Of a stretch of DNA of 64,000 nucleotides, positions 10,901 to 17,887 are shown piece after piece. The translations under genes were made by a program, and so were the position numbers. How positions within the stretch are numbered: position 1 is the first letter of the stretch; the number at the start of each line of letters is the position of its first letter. Below the pieces are notes generated by a model. It searched no databases. It was not told where the DNA came from and saw nothing but the letters and a program-made list of their open reading frames with translations. Where the stretch lies: contig JALIZF010001882.1 of NCBI GenBank assembly GCA_029948255.1, forward strand, positions 310,001 to 374,000, read 5' to 3'. The DNA comes from Telmatactis stephensoni. Taxonomy: Eukaryota > Cnidaria > Anthozoa > Actiniaria > Isophelliidae.

Positions 10901-13900
10901 TTGTCTAGATGCTTTACGCATTGGAATTTGTAGGACAATATAAACAGCTTCTTGTGCACTTATTTCAACATTATTCAGGAACTTACTACCAATATCTCTC
11001 ACCTGTTGTTTAATACTAGAATTTCCCTTTCGTGCTTCATCACAAGCCTGTCGTAACAATTGACTCATACCTTTTTGAGCTTTAGAGATATAATTTGCTA
11101 TGTATACAGCACATGCATATACATCTAATACAAACTGTATATCCATATTTGCTCTCCATGCACTAAGGCATGCTGGATTGTAATTATTAATCCTTAATTC
11201 ATTAGGTTGTCTTTTCAAAAATACAGTGGGTGTATTGATAGATGATCGAATAGCTAATAAATAATTGTCTTCAGTAAGACCCAGCTCTGCCAGTAGCTTA
11301 TCAAGAGTTATATCCATACCTTCTTTAAGGTCATTTAAATATTGTTTTATGTTTTTCCATGATTCTTTGTGTGCCTTCACTTCATTTTGTGGGATTTCAT
11401 CCTCATCAAATGGGTACATAATAACTGTTTTTCTCATAGGAGGTTGAGGATAATTGAATCTGCATTCACTTTTAGATTTCTTATGGCATGTATGAGAGTG
11501 TCTATGAACCTGTCTATTAACTAGTTCCAATAATTCAGGATTATCAGTTGGCTTTTCACAAGTTATTATCTTATCAATAAATGATGTGACTTTATTATCA
11601 TTATCTTCACCAAATTCAGGAGCATTTTCTATCCATATCAACATGTGAATATGGGGTGAACCTCTTTGTTGGTATTCAACTCTGTAAAACCAGTCAGAAA
11701 TAGTTCCTAGTGGCTCAGCATTGCTTAAAAGAAAATGCCTGAGAAAATTATTCACTTGATAGTCAAAGTGTCTTGCACAAGTTACTGGATCGCTTTGAAT
11801 AAGTCTACATTTTTCCTCCCAGTTTAAATTCTTCAGTTCAACATCACTATAATTTTTATGATCAACAAGTTGACCAAGTATTCTAAGTAAGTGCATCCAT
11901 TGTGTTTCTGCAGATGAAAAACTACAAAACAAAGTAGCAGTACCTAATTGTCTAATCATTGCAAACAAATCTCTCTTGGCCTTTTCAAAATATGGAGGTG
12001 ATCCCCTTAAAGCTCTCAAGAACTTATATCCTTCATCATGATGTACTAATTTTTCTAGCCCTCCATCTTGCTTTAAATCACTGGCTTTCAATGACTTATC
12101 ATTATTGTGGCATTTTCTGAGAGCAACCTGCGATTTTCCCAAAAGAATTTTCATCTGAAGTTTCTTTGCTTTATAAAAAATATTTTCAACATTCATTGAA
12201 GCTCTTCTGTCTGACATTCTGAGTTCTGATTTACAGATATCACTGTAATGGACTTTAACCAAACGTTGTTTGTAGTCAGGTCTTTTTTGTCCAAGAAATA
12301 TTCCTGGATATGCTAGCTCTTCAGAATATTCATCTCTAAATACACTTAGTGGTCTATTACCCTCAGCTGGTGCTAAATTAAGAATACATTGTCGTTCATT
12401 GTCATCTACAAAATCTGGTGGTGTAAGCAAAGTATCAGTGACACCCGCAGGAATTTCAGCTTCCTCTTCAGTCCAATCATCATCATTATCATGTTCATTT
12501 TCATTTTGAGTTGATTCTAAATTGTTTTCGTGATTATCATTTGAGGGTACACTTTGTTCAATGTCTTCTGTATGTACAGCTAAATGTTCATTGTACCTAT
12601 TTAACCAATCTTCATTCAGTACAATTCCTTCATCTTTGTAGAGATCACTATTGTTGATAAGCCAAATAGCAGCTTCAATAACTTTATATGGTCTTACAGT
12701 TAATGATAATGCACTACTTTTATACTGAAGTCGTCTTTTTAAATTTACTTTAATAGTAGCAGTCTCATTTGGTAACCGTGGTAACATACTAACAGTATTG
12801 CCAACATCTGCTGGTACATTTACAATATTACCATGTATTTTAAACTGCTTTCCTCTAGGAGCTTGTATGAGTTTTTGAAAAGCAATTCGTGGTGCTAATA
12901 ATCTACATTCCAATTCATTCAGATCAAAAAATTCAGGTTTTTGTGGAAATCCCATACCATTAACTACAGCACAGGGTGGAACTTTGTTTTTACTTAAATA
13001 GTCATGACATGTTCTACAGATCCATTCACTATCATTGACACTTGTTTTACCAGTGAGATATTTATGAATTTCAGGATTCTGTTCTCTTAGTTTACTTGTC
13101 TGAAGTACACTATGTTTATACCACAGCTGATCACAACATGTACAAATATACAATGGGCCTTGAGATACTATATCATGAAACTTGCAAATGTAAAATCCAA
13201 TGTTTTTTCTCTGTGCTCTGTAACTTTTCATATAATCATTTGCTTTGGCTCTTGTTTCTGCTGAAGCTTTAGATGCTCTTTTAGCTCGATCATAAGCATT
13301 CCTCTTTGCTCTTTGTTCTGCTGAAGGATTAGATGCTCTTTTAGCTCGATCATAAGCATTCCTCTTTGCTCTTTGTTCTGCTGAAGCATTAGATGCTCTT
13401 TTAGCTTGAACATAAGCATTTCTCTGTGCTCTTTGTTCTGCTGAAGCATTAGATGCTCTTTTAGCTCGATCATAAGCATTCCTCTTTGCTCTTTGTTCTG
13501 CTGAAGCATTAGATGCTCTTTTAGCTCGATCATAAGCATTCCTGTTTGCTCTTTGTACTGCTGAAGCTTTAGATGCTCTTTTAGTTCGCACATAAGCATT
13601 CCTTTTTGATTTCTCTTCCTCTGATGCTTTAGATGCTCTATAGCCCTTCATATAATCATTCTTTGCTTTTTTCTCTTCTGAGCTCATAGATTTTTGACAG
13701 TTTTGTTTGATTGATTTACTATCACAACATTTTCTTTTATAAACACCTTTGATAGATTTGCCAGAAAGTTCATTTGACATGTCATTTTGACTTTGATCAT
13801 CAATTTGACTTAAAATTGGCAATGTTGACACATAATGCATCTCATCGACATGACCTAAATAAATAGACCTAAGATTTTGTACTGCTTGATTAATAGCTTG

Positions 13901-15271
13901 CACCACTGTAACTTCTAAGAACTGTTCGTTAGATTCTACAATGTGAATATTTAAATTCAATGAATCTGCTACAGCCTGTATTACTATGTGATCTGCCCAT
14001 GTTCCTTGCATAGACATACTATGTAAATATTGTGACCATGATCTATCAAGTATACTTTCTATGAATCGTTCAGGATTGTCTTGTAAATACTGTATAGCTC
14101 TTGCTCTTACTGATAAGTGGTGACTTGAGTCACCATATAACTGATGTGACACTGATTTAAAAAAGCAATCACCTCCACCACCTACATCTAATGGTCTTAA
14201 TCCATGTCTATATAGTCTGTAATTCAATAAAAAATCAGCACTAGTATTCGATAACAATGCTAAGGAGCTGTTATTTGAAACAGGACCTGGGTTTAATTCT
14301 ACATCTCCTGATAATATAATATTTATTTGTGATTTATCAAAGACAACACTAGAGCTTTTAGTTTGTGCAAAATATCTACTGTAAAAACTATCTTGTTGCT
14401 TAGTATATCTCATATTCCACCATTTGTAATAATTTACAATATCATAGACAGTAGATGAAACAGGTGTCAACTTCTTTAAAGTATTTTTACGTAATTTTCT
14501 CAATTTTCTATTTTTCAGATGACGAAAAAATTTTCGTAAAGATATTCTTGATGGCTCTCTACTTCTAAATCTAATTGAACCTACTCTAAAACCATTTTTG
14601 ACATGAATAGATTGCACTGACTTAATACTCACTTGAATTCTAGATAATCTGCTAGATTTTATATGACCATTAACTACCTGGTCATCAAATGAACCAAACA
14701 CAGCTTTCACTGATGTTTTTATACCAATATCTTTCAAGCTATGAAACACAGGTGTTTGTTTGACTAGTTCATCATTGCAGGAGCTTTTGTCTTTAAAATC
14801 AACAACTTTTGTGTCCCGAAAGACGTAATTTGTGTCCCGAAGGACATAATTTGTGTCCCGAAGGACATAACTCGTGTCCCGAAGGACATAATTCGTGTCC
14901 CGAAGGACATTATTCGTGTCCCGAAGGACATTATTCGTGTCCCGAAGGACATTATTCGTGTCCCGAAGGACATTATTCGTGTCCCGAAGGACATTCATGT
15001 TCCTCAAAGAGGAATTATTGAGCTCTTCCAAAGAGCTTTGAGGCATCAAATCGTCATCATGATCTTTCCTAGTCGTGGAATTAGCTGGATCGAGGGACGT
15101 ACTAGCTCCTCTGCTGTTGTTGTCGAACAAACACCGTGTTTTGACGATCGTTTTTGCTGTCAAAACCTTTCGTAAACTACCCAAAGCTCTGAAAGATTCC
15201 TTAAAAACAAACTTCTGGCACATTTGCTGAAAGCTGTGCCTGGTTATAAGGGAAAAACAAAGAGCAATCAT
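7955..15271 (-). CDS. Helitron polyprotein: 2A-OTU-DUF6570-Rep-PIF1 helicase-EEP endonuclease (2438 aa)
   Basis: One uninterrupted frame encodes the rolling-circle transposase. In order: basic N-terminal part with a 7-residue VLRDTNN-type repeat (about 91-155); a 2A-like DVELNPGP (323-330); an OTU cysteine-protease domain with GGGGDCFFKSVSHQLYG (Cys369) and EMHYVS (His479); a 20-residue repeat ASAEQRAKRNAYDRAKRASN (about 538-680); a C-x-x-C-rich DUF6570-like region (about 690-890); the Helitron-like N region and Rep nuclease with HUH motif GSPHIHMLIW (His1207, His1209) and tyrosines 1390 and 1394 in VYIANYISK; a PIF1-type helicase with Walker A GGAGVGKS (Lys1748), Walker B IFIDEISM, and later motifs HRSQGSTE and HYVGLSRV; and a C-terminal exonuclease-endonuclease-phosphatase domain with LNARSL, GDFN (Asp2351, Asn2353) and FTDHK. 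The domain set fits Helentrons. Because all motifs are intact the protein may be active. The first ATG is used; an upstream start is not visible. Confidence 0.92.
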   Translation of the reverse strand: MIALCFSLITRHSFQQMCQKFVFKESFRALGSLRKVLTAKTIVKTRCLFDNNSRGASTSLDPANSTTRKDHDDDLMPQSSLEELNNSSLRNMNVLRDTNNVLRDTNNVLRDTNNVLRDTNNVLRDTNYVLRDTSYVLRDTNYVLRDTNYVFRDTKVVDFKDKSSCNDELVKQTPVFHSLKDIGIKTSVKAVFGSFDDQVVNGHIKSSRLSRIQVSIKSVQSIHVKNGFRVGSIRFRSREPSRISLRKFFRHLKNRKLRKLRKNTLKKLTPVSSTVYDIVNYYKWWNMRYTKQQDSFYSRYFAQTKSSSVVFDKSQINIILSGDVELNPGPVSNNSSLALLSNTSADFLLNYRLYRHGLRPLDVGGGGDCFFKSVSHQLYGDSSHHLSVRARAIQYLQDNPERFIESILDRSWSQYLHSMSMQGTWADHIVIQAVADSLNLNIHIVESNEQFLEVTVVQAINQAVQNLRSIYLGHVDEMHYVSTLPILSQIDDQSQNDMSNELSGKSIKGVYKRKCCDSKSIKQNCQKSMSSEEKKAKNDYMKGYRASKASEEEKSKRNAYVRTKRASKASAVQRANRNAYDRAKRASNASAEQRAKRNAYDRAKRASNASAEQRAQRNAYVQAKRASNASAEQRAKRNAYDRAKRASNPSAEQRAKRNAYDRAKRASKASAETRAKANDYMKSYRAQRKNIGFYICKFHDIVSQGPLYICTCCDQLWYKHSVLQTSKLREQNPEIHKYLTGKTSVNDSEWICRTCHDYLSKNKVPPCAVVNGMGFPQKPEFFDLNELECRLLAPRIAFQKLIQAPRGKQFKIHGNIVNVPADVGNTVSMLPRLPNETATIKVNLKRRLQYKSSALSLTVRPYKVIEAAIWLINNSDLYKDEGIVLNEDWLNRYNEHLAVHTEDIEQSVPSNDNHENNLESTQNENEHDNDDDWTEEEAEIPAGVTDTLLTPPDFVDDNERQCILNLAPAEGNRPLSVFRDEYSEELAYPGIFLGQKRPDYKQRLVKVHYSDICKSELRMSDRRASMNVENIFYKAKKLQMKILLGKSQVALRKCHNNDKSLKASDLKQDGGLEKLVHHDEGYKFLRALRGSPPYFEKAKRDLFAMIRQLGTATLFCSFSSAETQWMHLLRILGQLVDHKNYSDVELKNLNWEEKCRLIQSDPVTCARHFDYQVNNFLRHFLLSNAEPLGTISDWFYRVEYQQRGSPHIHMLIWIENAPEFGEDNDNKVTSFIDKIITCEKPTDNPELLELVNRQVHRHSHTCHKKSKSECRFNYPQPPMRKTVIMYPFDEDEIPQNEVKAHKESWKNIKQYLNDLKEGMDITLDKLLAELGLTEDNYLLAIRSSINTPTVFLKRQPNELRINNYNPACLSAWRANMDIQFVLDVYACAVYIANYISKAQKGMSQLLRQACDEARKGNSSIKQQVRDIGSKFLNNVEISAQEAVYIVLQIPMRKASRQVVFINTSPPNERVELLKPLSDIKDMDDDCEDVYTGGLIKRYTKRPASLEHLTLADWAAWYDAIKVYIKPSNEFDSDNLLLENNIEDVNDDQLNENKTPQKNKKRTKARIIRSVWFNKEVEPEKHYRELIMLFTAWRNEEKDLMGNFSSYREYYSLLAPKIREQEKQYVKCNEDFNDLQEQVMNHMEDADDEYDLIAPCTQNVEQQDEAEGSEDLQPDFNENYNLSDDIGIPSVDVNYEPLMQNELQDEEYRQMVQMLNKEQKEFFYHVLHKIKTSDDPFYCFLSGGAGVGKSLVTKALYQAALKYYNTRAGVDFHEVKVLILAPTGKAAYNIKGNTIHTALGISAFHSLKTYKSLDSSRLNTLRCKLGSVKLIFIDEISMVGNSMFHVQINNRLKDIKGSSLPFGGVSIVAIGDLFQLKPVMDGYIFKEMDNSEYSILAPNLWQEHFKMFELHEIMRQRESKLFAEMLNRLREGKHTTQDIVKFKERLIQTNDSNYPLDVPHFFIQNAKVNSFNDKVHRSMSGPKYSIKAHDSVIGAGSHTLRDKIMKQIPVDQPNKTSQLYTVLDFSVGERTDISLNIRTDDGLTNGASNVIKLVQLQHADKPSGIIWVQFDHADVGEKTRQENRHLYIQGVDPRWTPIKPVTSHFMVGRNRTIQVVRKQFPLRPAAAKTIHRSQGSTETKIVVNFDTKKAIPHIHYVGLSRVTTIEGLYITDLCESKIAVSADVQKEMQRLRTDSKLDLCISPIYNADQVPLKVCYLNARSLHRHIDDVRNDLNYLCIDVSIFSETRFSLSDDDTMYTIHNYTLFRNDARMVNNIRPFGGMAVYSRVDFYPGYPYSRNSNGIEITAVRLITAPHINIFGIYCSPSVPLAQMCQALSDILRSQSSQWNIFIGDFNVNWSNSSQRVCLHNLFIRDHKYQQLVSCHTTDNKTCIDHIFTNIPLEHIKVNILETYFTDHKCICALIDSFSLVSSPTATLSPHL
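13230..13660 (-). repeat. 60-bp in-frame tandem repeat in the Helitron gene
   Basis: About seven copies of a 60-bp unit encode a basic 20-residue repeat (RAKRNAYDRAKRASNASAEQ). Several neighbouring copies are nearly identical in DNA, so amplification is recent or homogenised. The product is predicted to be helical and highly charged; it may bind nucleic acid (inference). Confidence 0.85.
14282..14305 (-). other. 2A-like ribosome-skipping peptide
   Basis: Codons for DVELNPGP, the full consensus D-x-E-x-N-P-G-P of 2A peptides, preceded by INIILSG. Known 2A peptides separate the product between G and P during translation. Here this would release a basic 329-residue leader from an OTU-Rep-helicase-endonuclease protein that begins with Pro330. 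Confidence 0.85.
14806..15000 (-). repeat. 21-bp in-frame tandem repeat in the Helitron gene
   Basis: Nine copies of a 21-bp unit (plus strand GTGTCCCGAAGGACATTATTC) encode VLRDTNN, VLRDTNY and close variants. The copies are almost identical. The 21-bp unit itself contains TCCCGAAGGACA, a partial palindrome. Confidence 0.9.
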
Positions 15272-15660
15272 TATTTACTTACCGAACTTTCCTTCCACAA
15301 TGAACAGAGCACATGGAAAAGTAGGACTGCAGTAAAATGTCAGCGGTTTTGCCCAAACTTGGGTTTCATGTTACATTCCGAATGCCTTCGTAGACGGCAT
15401 AGAACGCCATAGAACGCCATGTATACCGAAAAACTTTGGAAAATCTTTTACTCAAATTGATATAATGAAATAATTTGCTATAAATGGAAGATATTGATAA
15501 ATAGATCATATTTTAAAAGTGATAATTGACTAAAAAAAAGTCAAGAAAGTCTCGCGTCAAGTTCGTATATTTTCCGCCTATTGATTTCGGGCTAACTTCG
15601 GGAAATCCGAATTACACACACGTACGTGCACACGTACGCTTACACACTCGATGACATAGA
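15272..15660 (-). other. Helitron 5' non-coding region
   Basis: Leader upstream of the Rep-helicase ATG; it must contain the element's promoter, but no clear TATA box or initiator was identified. A short direct repeat CATAGAACGC occurs at about 15399-15419. Confidence 0.5.
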
Positions 15661-15692
15661 GGTTACGGCTTGTAACCAAGCCTGTAACCACA
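15661..15692 (-). other. Helitron 5' terminal hairpin and inverted repeat
   Basis: GGTTAC-GGCTTG-TAAC-CAAGCC-T-GTAACC forms a 12-bp stem with a single bulge. Its outer part overlaps CTGTAACCACA, which pairs with the subterminal TGTGGTTACAG near the 3' end. Confidence 0.75.
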
Positions 15693-15969
15693 AAAACTGA
15701 TTTTCACATTTTGGAACTTGGTGAGTTACTTGGTATATGGAACTTGGTGAGGTCGAATGTTGCTAAGTAACAAAATGTTGATCGTTGTGCTGTAATGTTG
15801 GTAGATAACATCGAAAACAATGTCATTTAATGCCATCAAATCGGCACCGCTGTCAATGACTACACTAGGTTATGTATAACAGTGGTATTAGTCACGGGAT
15901 TTCGAGGACTTAGTGAACATTGCAGAAAGGAAGCATGTCTATCATTAATCACGGATGACACCTCAAAAC

Positions 15970-16527
15970 ATGGGCCGATCAAGAAAAAAATCGCATCAAG
16001 TCAATTCAAGTCTGAGGCAGCGTAAAATAAGTGAACCTACAGTTTTACCTCCATGTTGTGACATCTCTCCAACGGGTGGTTATCCCAGGCACCGTTGTCA
16101 TTCCTTCGACACTGTTCCAGATTTATGCGATGCTAAGCCTCCAAATCTCATCTGTCTATCTTTTGGATCAAGTCAGGATTCAATGACTGAGACACTTCCG
16201 CCTTTAAGCCATCGCGTGTCTTTAAGTTCCAGTGGATCATCTTCATTTGAGGAATGTCCACCAACATACTTTGACAGTGATCCAAGGCCGTTAAGACGTC
16301 GATCGCTCAGTGAGCCATGGTCGGGACAAAACTATTTTTTGCCATCGAGAAAAAACATCGATCTTATCGACGTTGACGAATTCCCAACTCAAAAATGTGC
16401 GATTGTCTTGTCCCAGACGCTGACAGAAGAGGCACTCAAAATCCATGATAAATTTCATGCTTACGAGAACAAAAATGGTGATGAAAATTCGTCAATCTTT
16501 GACTGGATTAACCCTAAGAAAATGTAG
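15970..16527 (+). CDS. Unrecognised Ser/Arg-rich protein, copy A (185 aa)
   Basis: The frame opens with ATGs at 15955 and 15970. The second is chosen because the paralogue at 19791 starts there and lacks the first. The protein has a basic N-terminus (GRSRKKSHQ), RQRKISEP, a conserved CCDISPTGGYPRHRC block, a Ser-rich middle, LRRRSLSEPWSGQNYFLPSR, and a C-terminal block FPTQKCAIVLSQTLTEEALK ending in WINPKKM. RRRSLSEP and RQRKISEP match basophilic-kinase and 14-3-3 binding patterns (R-x-x-S-x-P), so a phosphorylation-regulated cytosolic or nuclear protein is possible (inference). No signal peptide, membrane segment or known domain is seen. Conservation of the frame against the paralogue, despite a 15-residue length difference in the middle, argues that it is or was a real gene. 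The coding part has no intron. Confidence 0.6.
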   Translation: MGRSRKKSHQVNSSLRQRKISEPTVLPPCCDISPTGGYPRHRCHSFDTVPDLCDAKPPNLICLSFGSSQDSMTETLPPLSHRVSLSSSGSSSFEECPPTYFDSDPRPLRRRSLSEPWSGQNYFLPSRKNIDLIDVDEFPTQKCAIVLSQTLTEEALKIHDKFHAYENKNGDENSSIFDWINPKKM

Positions 16528-16633
16528 GCTGACCAGGAACTTCGTCTTATTCCTTATATCAAAAATGTGAATTTGATATTTGAATCTGACATCTAAAACA
16601 AGCTAATTTGGACATATACAATGCCAAATGATG

Positions 16634-16795
16634 CAGTTTGTTGTAATAATGGAACTTATAAGAGTTATCTTATTTCTAAACATTTTTCAGTTTGTTGTAA
16701 TAATGGAACTTATAAGAGTTATCTTATTTCTAAACATTTTTCAGTTTGTTGTAATAATGGAACTTATAAGAGTTATCTTATTATAAACATTTTTA
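16634..16795 (+). repeat. Three copies of a 54-bp tandem repeat
   Basis: CAGTTTGTTGTAATAATGGA and the following 34 bp occur three times in a row (16634, 16688, 16742). Copy B has only one, partial copy (about 20424), so the array expanded after the duplication. It lies in the presumed 3' UTR. Confidence 0.9.
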
Positions 16796-16900
16796 AAATC
16801 TTTAAAACTTTTAGGTATATCTATTGTAAAAATGTTATTTATTTATTGTAAAATGTAATCATGCTTTACCATAATTTTACAACTGATTAATCAAATAATT

Positions 16901-17887
16901 AGGTCTGACCACCAAAATAACCCCACGACTTTATATTGATTTTTCATATTGATTTTTTGTTTTCAGTTGTGTGTTTAGTTTAATTATAGATATATTTATG
17001 AAATGTGATTGTAAATATAAGTATTTCATGCCAAAACAACCTACTACTGTAACTGTAACTGCATGGTACTTCTACTTGCTTGAATCATTTTTTTTTCTCC
17101 ACATACATTTCTCTGTACTTAGATTCTTGAACTATATTTCCTTTCTTTGACACTAATAGTTTTATGTGAAGAATTACATTGTACTTGTGCTTAGCTATAG
17201 GATTCATGATCTGGCCAACTTTCATTATAGAACAATCACATTAAAATATTTCGATTCTAAAATACAAAGAAATGTGTGGAGCTGAATGTTTGAGTTGGCA
17301 CGATGACTTGGGAAAATATATACTGAAGAATGAACAAACTAGAGTTGCACTCGGCTACGCCTCGTTTTTCATCGTTCTTTATAGTTCTCTCGTGCGTCTA
17401 TAATTAACGCCATGGACAAGTGGCTTTCTGTTGTCTTATTGATTTATAATCGAGCCTAGAACGCGGTAAAAACGGAGCCGTGCAGCCCATGGGAATTAGT
17501 TTATAGGTTTTTCAGCCAATCAGAGCGCGCGTTATATGTATCGCCATCTTGAAAACGAACTATTTGAAAAGGACGATGACGAAGATAGTGCGCGGTGCAG
17601 CCCATGGGCTTATAGTTCATAGCTTTCTAGCCAATCAGAGCGCGCGTAAGATAGTAGTATTTTGTTATAATGACAATTAGACCCTTCAAGCATTATTGAA
17701 TGAAATTTCAGCTGAATTGAGTTTCGAACGATTTGGATCATAGTTCCACTTAAGTATTAATGATTGAGCCTCATCTTGATGATAAATATAGTGCGGCCTT
17801 CGGGTGTAAAACGATTAACTTCATTATTGCTATTTGAATTTATTCCACGTGTACAGTTGATGCTGTTTTCACGTGACACGAGCAGAA
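16901..17887. other. Intergenic, no gene
   Basis: AT-rich DNA between the duplicated units. It holds the CCAATCAGAGCGCGCG direct repeats listed separately and no supported reading frame. Confidence 0.4.
17475..17652. repeat. Two direct ~65-bp repeats with CCAATCAGAGCGCGCG
   Basis: GTGCAGCCCATGGG...TTATAG...GCCAATCAGAGCGCGCGT occurs at 17478-17541 and again at about 17591-17648. The shared core contains a CCAAT box-like site. It may be part of a repeat family carried elsewhere in the genome. Confidence 0.6.

Larger units (their letters stand above)
5237..15693 (-). mobile_element. Complete Helitron2/Helentron transposon
   Basis: The element lies on the minus strand (5' end near 15693, 3' end near 5237; boundaries good to a few bases). 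The motif TGTGGTTACAG occurs at the 5' terminus (15682-15692, inverted) and subterminally near the 3' end (5266-5276). Such asymmetric terminal inverted repeats define Helitron2/Helentron elements. The 3' end also has a terminal hairpin (5250-5264) and the 5' end a 12-bp-stem hairpin (15661-15689). Cargo is an intact Rep-helicase polyprotein and a decayed RPA-like gene. The insertion site is fixed by comparison with the duplicated locus: copy B reads AACGCTCTAAAACTGATTT without interruption at about 19580, whereas here that sequence is split into AGTGCT(A) and AAAACTGATTTT. No target duplication is expected for Helitrons. A Harbinger-like MITE (5713-5979) is nested inside. Confidence 0.85.
15694..16900. 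repeat. Right part of duplicated unit, copy A
   Basis: Similarity to copy B resumes at AAAACTGATTT (19590 in copy B), passes through TAATGTTGGTAGATAACATC (19627 region), GGACTTAGT and ACACCTCAAAACATGGG, and includes the whole short gene and CAGTTTGTTGTAATAATGGA in its 3' flank. Confidence 0.7.

Noticed and set aside
14806..15000. Possible CRISPR-like array
   Set aside because: Units are contiguous without spacers and are in-frame protein repeats; the genome is eukaryotic.
14809..15021. Plus-strand frame of CPEGHYS repeats and an extra minus-strand frame MSFGTRI
   Set aside because: Shadows of the 21-bp repeat in the Helitron gene; all frames stay open because the unit is a multiple of three.
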